From: Bacteroidales bacterium
GTDB lineage: Bacteria; Bacteroidota; Bacteroidia; Bacteroidales; UBA932
Direction: 5' to 3'
Length of the DNA stretch: 35,812 nucleotides
Assembly (NCBI GenBank): GCA_017961345.1
Contig: JAGCXP010000056.1
Location: 1 to 35,812 of the forward strand
Positions within the stretch are counted from its first letter, which is position 1. Every line of letters starts with the position of its first letter. The notes beneath the pieces were generated by a model. It saw nothing but the letters and a program-made list of their open reading frames with translations, made no database searches and had not been told where the DNA came from. Below, in pieces: positions 32,061 through 35,812 of this stretch. Position numbers and translations under genes: made by a program.

Positions 32061-32091
32061 CAAAAATATGCATTTTCGTGCATATATTAAA
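32061..32091 (-). promoter_or_regulatory. Promoter of lpxD
   Basis: The minus strand has TTTA (32091-32088), 19 bases, then a perfect -7 box TATTTTTG (32068-32061). Transcription would begin near 32054, about 12 bases before the ATG. It overlaps the palindrome at 32066-32085. Confidence 0.5.
32066..32085. promoter_or_regulatory. Inverted repeat between lpxD and rimP (candidate operator)
   Basis: ATATGCA (32066-32072) and TGCATAT (32079-32085) are perfect 7-base arms around TTTTCG. The element covers the spacer and part of the -7 box of the lpxD promoter and the -33 region of the rimP promoter. It could therefore affect both directions. No regulator is identifiable. Confidence 0.4.
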
Positions 32092-32108
32092 AATAATTGT
32101 TACCTTTG
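32073..32108 (+). promoter_or_regulatory. Promoter of rimP-nusA-infB
   Basis: TACCTTTG (32101-32108) followed by CAG is a perfect -7 match. TTTTCG (32073-32078) stands 22 bases upstream, like the TTTTG-N22 arrangement at tRNA-Thr. Transcription would begin near 32115, just before the leader hairpin. Confidence 0.55.
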
Positions 32109-32121
32109 CAGCGATTACATG

Positions 32122-32147
32122 AGGGGACGGGCGGTCCCCTTATTTTG
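32122..32147 (+). terminator. Terminator-like hairpin in the rimP leader (possible attenuator)
   Basis: AGGGGAC (32122-32128) and GTCCCCT (32134-32140) form a perfect 7-base stem around GGGCG, followed by TATTTTG. The hairpin lies between the predicted transcription start and the rimP ATG (32168), so it would act on its own operon, which encodes the termination factor NusA. The T-run is short, so termination may be partial. A 22-codon ORF starts at ATG 32119-32121, spans the hairpin and ends at 32187 inside rimP. Confidence 0.45.
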
Positions 32148-32167
32148 TACCCGTAACCGAACCGGCA

Positions 32168-32635
32168 ATGAACATTATCGAGATTAAGGATGCAATAGAG
32201 GAGGAAATCGTTGCACGCGGATGGTTTTTTGTGGACCTTACCGTCAGCAAGGACAACGATGTCTGCCTGAGCCTCGAAGCCCGCAAGGGCAACTTTGGTC
32301 TGGACGACTGCGCGGCCGTTTCCGCACTGTTCGAGGCGGCTTTTGACCGTGAAAAGGAAGACTACTCCCTCACCGTCTCTTCCGCCGGACTGGACCAGCC
32401 TTTCAAGGTCCCGCAGCAGTTTGAAAAGGCTGTGGGGGACAAGGTGGAAGTATCCCTCAAAGGAGGAAAACGGCTGGTAGCCAAGCTCGAAGCCTACGAC
32501 GGGCAAAGCATCACGCTTCGCTATGAAAGCCTTGAAAAGCCCGAAGGAAGCAAGAAGAAAGTCCGTATCGAAAAATGCGAGAACTTCCCGCTCGATCAGG
32601 TCAATGCCGTCAGGCCCTATGTTGAATTTGAATAA
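32168..32635 (+). CDS. rimP: Ribosome maturation factor RimP
   Basis: RimP (155 aa) helps assemble the 30S subunit. It has the N-terminal alpha/beta domain (ARGWFFVDLTVSKDNDVCLSLEA), the conserved centre DDCAAVSALFEAAFD and EDYSLTVSSAGLDQPFKVPQQFEKAVGDKV, in which VSSAGLDQP is the family signature (VSSPGLDRP in many), and a C-terminal SH3-like domain. It starts the standard rimP-nusA-infB order; nusA follows after 13 bases. Note Ala and Gln replace the usual Pro and Arg in the signature. Confidence 0.95.
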   Translation: MNIIEIKDAIEEEIVARGWFFVDLTVSKDNDVCLSLEARKGNFGLDDCAAVSALFEAAFDREKEDYSLTVSSAGLDQPFKVPQQFEKAVGDKVEVSLKGGKRLVAKLEAYDGQSITLRYESLEKPEGSKKKVRIEKCENFPLDQVNAVRPYVEFE

Positions 32636-32648
32636 CTAAACAATAACA

Positions 32649-33932
32649 ATGGAAGCAAAAACCGACCTTAAAGACGCGTTTGCGGAATTCAAGAAACAGA
32701 AGAATATCGACCGCAACACGATGATGGGTGTGCTGGAGGATGTGTTCAAGACCCAGCTCGCCAAGACCTATGGCAGTGCCGACAACTTTGACGTGATTGT
32801 CAACGTGGACCGCGGCGACTGCGAGATTTACCAGACGTTCGAAGTGGTGGACGAGGTGGAAAACCCGGTCACCCAGATTACCGTCGAACAACTCAAGGCA
32901 ATGGGCGAAGACGACTTCGAGGTCGGTGACGAGTACGTCAAGAAACTCTCGATGGCCGATTTCGGCCGCAGGGGCATCCTGAACCTTCGCCAGAACCTCC
33001 AGGGCCGCATCATGGACATCGAGCGGGCCAACCTCTACAACGCCTACCTCGCCAAGAAGGGCCAGCTCGTCACGGGCGAAGCCTACCAGTCCTGGAACAA
33101 GGAAGTGCTGATCCTCGATGAGGACCACAACGAACTGCACCTCCCCAAGAGCGAGCAGATTCCCGGCGAGCACTTCAAGAAGGGCGACGTCATCCGCGCC
33201 ATCATCAAGGACGTGGAGATGAAAAACAACTCCACCCCCTACATCGTGCTGTCCCGTACCTCCGACGAATTCCTCGAGCGCCTCTTCGAGCAGGAGGTTC
33301 CCGAAATCTACGACGGCCTGATCACCATCAAGAAAGTCGTCCGTATCCCTGGTGAGCGCGCCAAAGTGGCCGTGGAAAGCTACGACGAGCGCATCGACCC
33401 CATCGGCGCCTGTATCGGTGTCAAGGGTGCCCGTATCATCGGCATCGTCAAGGAACTCCGCAACGAGAACATCGACGTAATCCAGTGGACCTCCAATACC
33501 CAGCTGCTCATTCAGCGCGCCCTCAATCCTGCGAAGATTTCTTCCATCGTGATGGATCCCGAGGAGGACAAGATCAAGGTGTATATGCATCCCGACGAGG
33601 TCAAGAAAGGTATCGGCAAGGGCGGCTGCAACATCCGTCTGGCCGGTATGCTCGTGGGCAAGGAAATCGAGGTCTGGAGAGACGTGCCCGCCAGAGGGGA
33701 CGAGGAAGAGGACGACGTGCTGCTGAGCGAGTTTTCCAATGACAACGCCGACAACGAAGAATACGGCAACGGCATCGACCAGTGGATCATCGAGCGCCTG
33801 CAGGCCATCGGCTGCGACACCGCCAAGAGCGTGCTCGCGCAGAGCCCCGAAGACATTGCCCGCAGGGCCGACCTGGAAGATGAAACCGTTGCGGAAGTGT
33901 TTGACATTCTCCGCGCTGAATTTGAAGACTAG
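32649..33932 (+). CDS. nusA: Transcription termination/antitermination factor NusA
   Basis: NusA (427 aa) binds RNA polymerase and controls pausing, termination and antitermination. The N-terminal polymerase-binding domain (about 1-130) includes [20 protein letters not shown] and [17 protein letters not shown]. The S1 domain runs about 135-205. KH domains follow, with [30 protein letters not shown] sequence (about 230-300) and [25 protein letters not shown] (about 320-350). The acidic C-terminal part ([14 protein letters not shown] and a helical tail) is as in other Bacteroidota. It is followed after 5 bases by infB. Confidence 0.97.
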   Translation: MEAKTDLKDAFAEFKKQKNIDRNTMMGVLEDVFKTQLAKTYGSADNFDVIVNVDRGDCEIYQTFEVVDEVENPVTQITVEQLKAMGEDDFEVGDEYVKKLSMADFGRRGILNLRQNLQGRIMDIERANLYNAYLAKKGQLVTGEAYQSWNKEVLILDEDHNELHLPKSEQIPGEHFKKGDVIRAIIKDVEMKNNSTPYIVLSRTSDEFLERLFEQEVPEIYDGLITIKKVVRIPGERAKVAVESYDERIDPIGACIGVKGARIIGIVKELRNENIDVIQWTSNTQLLIQRALNPAKISSIVMDPEEDKIKVYMHPDEVKKGIGKGGCNIRLAGMLVGKEIEVWRDVPARGDEEEDDVLLSEFSNDNADNEEYGNGIDQWIIERLQAIGCDTAKSVLAQSPEDIARRADLEDETVAEVFDILRAEFED

Positions 33933-33937
33933 AATAT

Positions 33938-35812
33938 ATGGGTGTTATCAGCATTAGAATCAGTAAATTAGCCAAGGAATACAACATTGGCATGGGGACC
34001 CTCATCGAGTTTCTCAAGAAATGTGGAGAAACGGTCGAGGAAGGGAATCCGAATGCCAAGATAGACCTCTCCGATGAGGTCCAGGGCAAGTTGGCCGCCG
34101 AATTCGGCGTCGAGCAGAGAGCCAAGCAGGAAGCCGACAAGACGGTCATCAAGTATAAGGAAATCATCGAAAGCGCCGGCCGCAAGAAGGAAGACGCGGA
34201 AGAAGATGAAGCGGGCCGCGAGGTGGTCATCAAGACCTCCACGCTCGGTGCGAAAGCAACTCCCGCCAAGACGGAGCCGGCTGCACCGAAGAAGGAAGAG
34301 CCCGCTCCTGCCCCGAAAGTTGAAAAGAAGCCGGAACCCGAAAAGAAAGCCCCCGAAGCGCCGAAAGAGGAAAAGAAACCGGCGGCGCCCGGCTTGAAGA
34401 TTACCGGCAAGATCGATCTCGACCAGGTCGGCAAGACGACCAAGAAGGTGGAAGCGGCCCCTGCAAAGGAGGAAGTCTCCCCCGCCCCGAAACCTGCCGC
34501 CGAGCCTGTCGAAGCGCCCAAAGCCCCCGAGGCCCCGGCTGTCGAGCCTGTAGAAGCCGAGCCCGTGGAAGAGCCCCAGGTTCGCGAAAGCAAGATTGAG
34601 GTGCCCAAGCTCAGTGGACCGAAGGTCACCGGCAAGATCGACCTCAGCCAGTTCGCCGCTCCCAAGAAAAAGAAACGCGAACGCGTCGGAGGCGGCCGTG
34701 TGGACATCACGAAGGTGGCCACCGAAAACGTTCCTTCCCACAAGGAAGGCCGGCGCAATGAGCCCCAGCCCGAACGTGGCGGCAAACGTCGTCGCGGAGG
34801 TGAAAAGCTCAAACCCGTGCTGACCGCCGCGCAGGAGGAAGAGATGCAGAAGGAGATCCAGAAGCAGATCAAGGAAACCTACGCGAAGATGAACGAAGGC
34901 AAGAACAAGAATGCCTTCGGCGCCAAATACCGCAAGGAAAAACGCGAAGCCGCCGCCAACAAGATGCAGGAGGAGATGGAGCAGGCGGAGATGGAGAAGA
35001 AGGTGCTTAAGGTCACGGAATTCGTGACGGTGAACGACCTCGCCACCTTGATGAACAACACGCCCGTTACGGACGTCATCGGGGCCTGCATGACCCTCGG
35101 CATCATGGTGTCCATCAACCAGCGTCTCGATGCGGAAACGCTCGTGCTGGTCGCGGAAGAATTCGGTTATGAAGTGGAATTCGTGACAGCGGAAATCTCC
35201 GAAGCCATTTCCCAGGAGGAAGAGGAAGGCGGAGAACTCGTCTCCCGTCCCCCGGTCATCACCGTCATGGGTCATGTCGACCACGGTAAGACCTCCCTGC
35301 TGGACTACATCCGCAAATCCAACGTCATCGCCGGAGAGGCCGGCGGTATCACCCAGCACATTGGCGCGTACAACGTCAAGCTGGAAGACGGCCGTCGCAT
35401 CACCTTCCTCGATACGCCGGGTCACGAAGCCTTCACGGCCATGCGTGCCCGCGGTGCGAAGATGACCGACGTCGCGATTATCATCATCGCGGCCGACGAT
35501 GCCATCATGCCACAGACGGTCGAGGCTATCAACCATGCCCAGGCCGCCGGTGTCCCGATGGTCTTCGCCATCAACAAGATCGACAAGCCCGGCGCCCAGC
35601 CCGACAAAATCCGCGAGCAGCTGTCCAACATGAACATCCTCGTGGAGGAATGGGGCGGCAAATACCAGTGCCAGGAAATCTCCGCCAAACAGGGCCTGAA
35701 CGTGGACAAACTCCTCGAGAAGGTGCTGCTGGAAGCCGACCTGCTGGAGCTCAAGGCCTGTCCTTCGAAACGCGCCAGCGGTGCCATCATCGAATCCGCT
35801 CTCGACAAGGGA
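33938..35812 (+). CDS. infB: Translation initiation factor IF-2 (3' end cut off by window edge)
   Basis: The first 625 codons of IF-2, the GTPase that brings initiator tRNA to the ribosome. The ATG at 33938 gives [18 protein letters not shown], the IF2N domain. A long Lys/Glu/Ala/Pro-rich linker (about 85-300) follows, containing two TGKIDL units, then [12 protein letters not shown]. The G domain starts near residue 440: G1 GHVDHGKTS, switch region [12 protein letters not shown]3 DTPGHE, G4 NKID and G5 SAK. Domains II-IV lie beyond the window. The frame has no stop up to the edge. Confidence 0.97.
   Translation, partial: MGVISIRISKLAKEYNIGMGTLIEFLKKCGETVEEGNPNAKIDLSDEVQGKLAAEFGVEQRAKQEADKTVIKYKEIIESAGRKKEDAEEDEAGREVVIKTSTLGAKATPAKTEPAAPKKEEPAPAPKVEKKPEPEKKAPEAPKEEKKPAAPGLKITGKIDLDQVGKTTKKVEAAPAKEEVSPAPKPAAEPVEAPKAPEAPAVEPVEAEPVEEPQVRESKIEVPKLSGPKVTGKIDLSQFAAPKKKKRERVGGGRVDITKVATENVPSHKEGRRNEPQPERGGKRRRGGEKLKPVLTAAQEEEMQKEIQKQIKETYAKMNEGKNKNAFGAKYRKEKREAAANKMQEEMEQAEMEKKVLKVTEFVTVNDLATLMNNTPVTDVIGACMTLGIMVSINQRLDAETLVLVAEEFGYEVEFVTAEISEAISQEEEEGGELVSRPPVITVMGHVDHGKTSLLDYIRKSNVIAGEAGGITQHIGAYNVKLEDGRRITFLDTPGHEAFTAMRARGAKMTDVAIIIIAADDAIMPQTVEAINHAQAAGVPMVFAINKIDKPGAQPDKIREQLSNMNILVEEWGGKYQCQEISAKQGLNVDKLLEKVLLEADLLELKACPSKRASGAIIESALDKG

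Overview
The window looks like a chromosome segment from a GC-rich member of the Bacteroidales. The primary sigma factor is the short form (286 aa) that lacks region 1.1. Several intergenic stretches carry the Bacteroidota -7 element TAnnTTTG. ProS is the archaeal/eukaryotic-like type, and families restricted to or typical of Bacteroidota are present (DUF3078, WbqC-like, FadL/OmpP1-like). The family within the order cannot be fixed from this sequence. No mobile element, phage gene, CRISPR array or rRNA was seen, and no gap without a gene exceeds 300 bases.

Layout. 1-1176 (minus): a small acidic protein and a ClC chloride channel that runs off the left edge. 1232-6762 (minus): tRNA-Thr(CGU), an MFS transporter, an HtrA protease, the primary sigma factor and ArgS, ending in a strong terminator. 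6851-8173 (plus): a BaiN/HI0933-type flavoprotein. 8170-21854 (minus): a 13.7 kb, almost gapless purine cluster in transcription order purE, purL, purC, purF, purM, purH, purD-folD fusion, secreted esterase, purT, C_GCAxxG_C_C protein. 21935-26005 (minus): tilS, a DUF3078 protein, proS. 26128-28587 (plus): a low-complexity lipoprotein and an outer-membrane barrel protein. 28604-32042 (minus): lpxD, lpxC, lpxA and a WbqC-like gene for lipid A and envelope polysaccharide. 32168-35812 (plus): rimP, nusA, infB, the last cut by the window edge.

The purine cluster is the part that deserves attention. It encodes most of the route from PRPP to IMP; purB and purK are not in the window. Four oddities lie in it. 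(1) PurD and FolD are fused in one 701-codon frame with no visible linker, joining GAR synthesis to the enzyme that makes 10-formyl-THF. (2) PurF lacks the N-terminal Cys nucleophile, and the Arg and His-Asn of its glutaminase site are changed to Gln and Gly-Asp, while the phosphoribosyltransferase half and the Fe-S cysteines are intact. (3) The neighbouring PurC has lost the Pro, Glu and Arg of its first signature. (4) purL has an in-frame TAA at codon 23 of an otherwise standard-length frame. Two readings compete: an ammonia-fed, rewired pathway (PurF using free NH3, PurT using formate), or a pathway decaying by point mutation in a host-associated organism that salvages purines. Both are inference.

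Regulatory structure is also visible: a palindrome on the -33 box of the purE promoter, a terminator-like hairpin in the rimP-nusA-infB leader, a palindrome between lpxD and rimP, a structured proS leader, and back-to-back promoters between tRNA-Thr and the flavoprotein gene.
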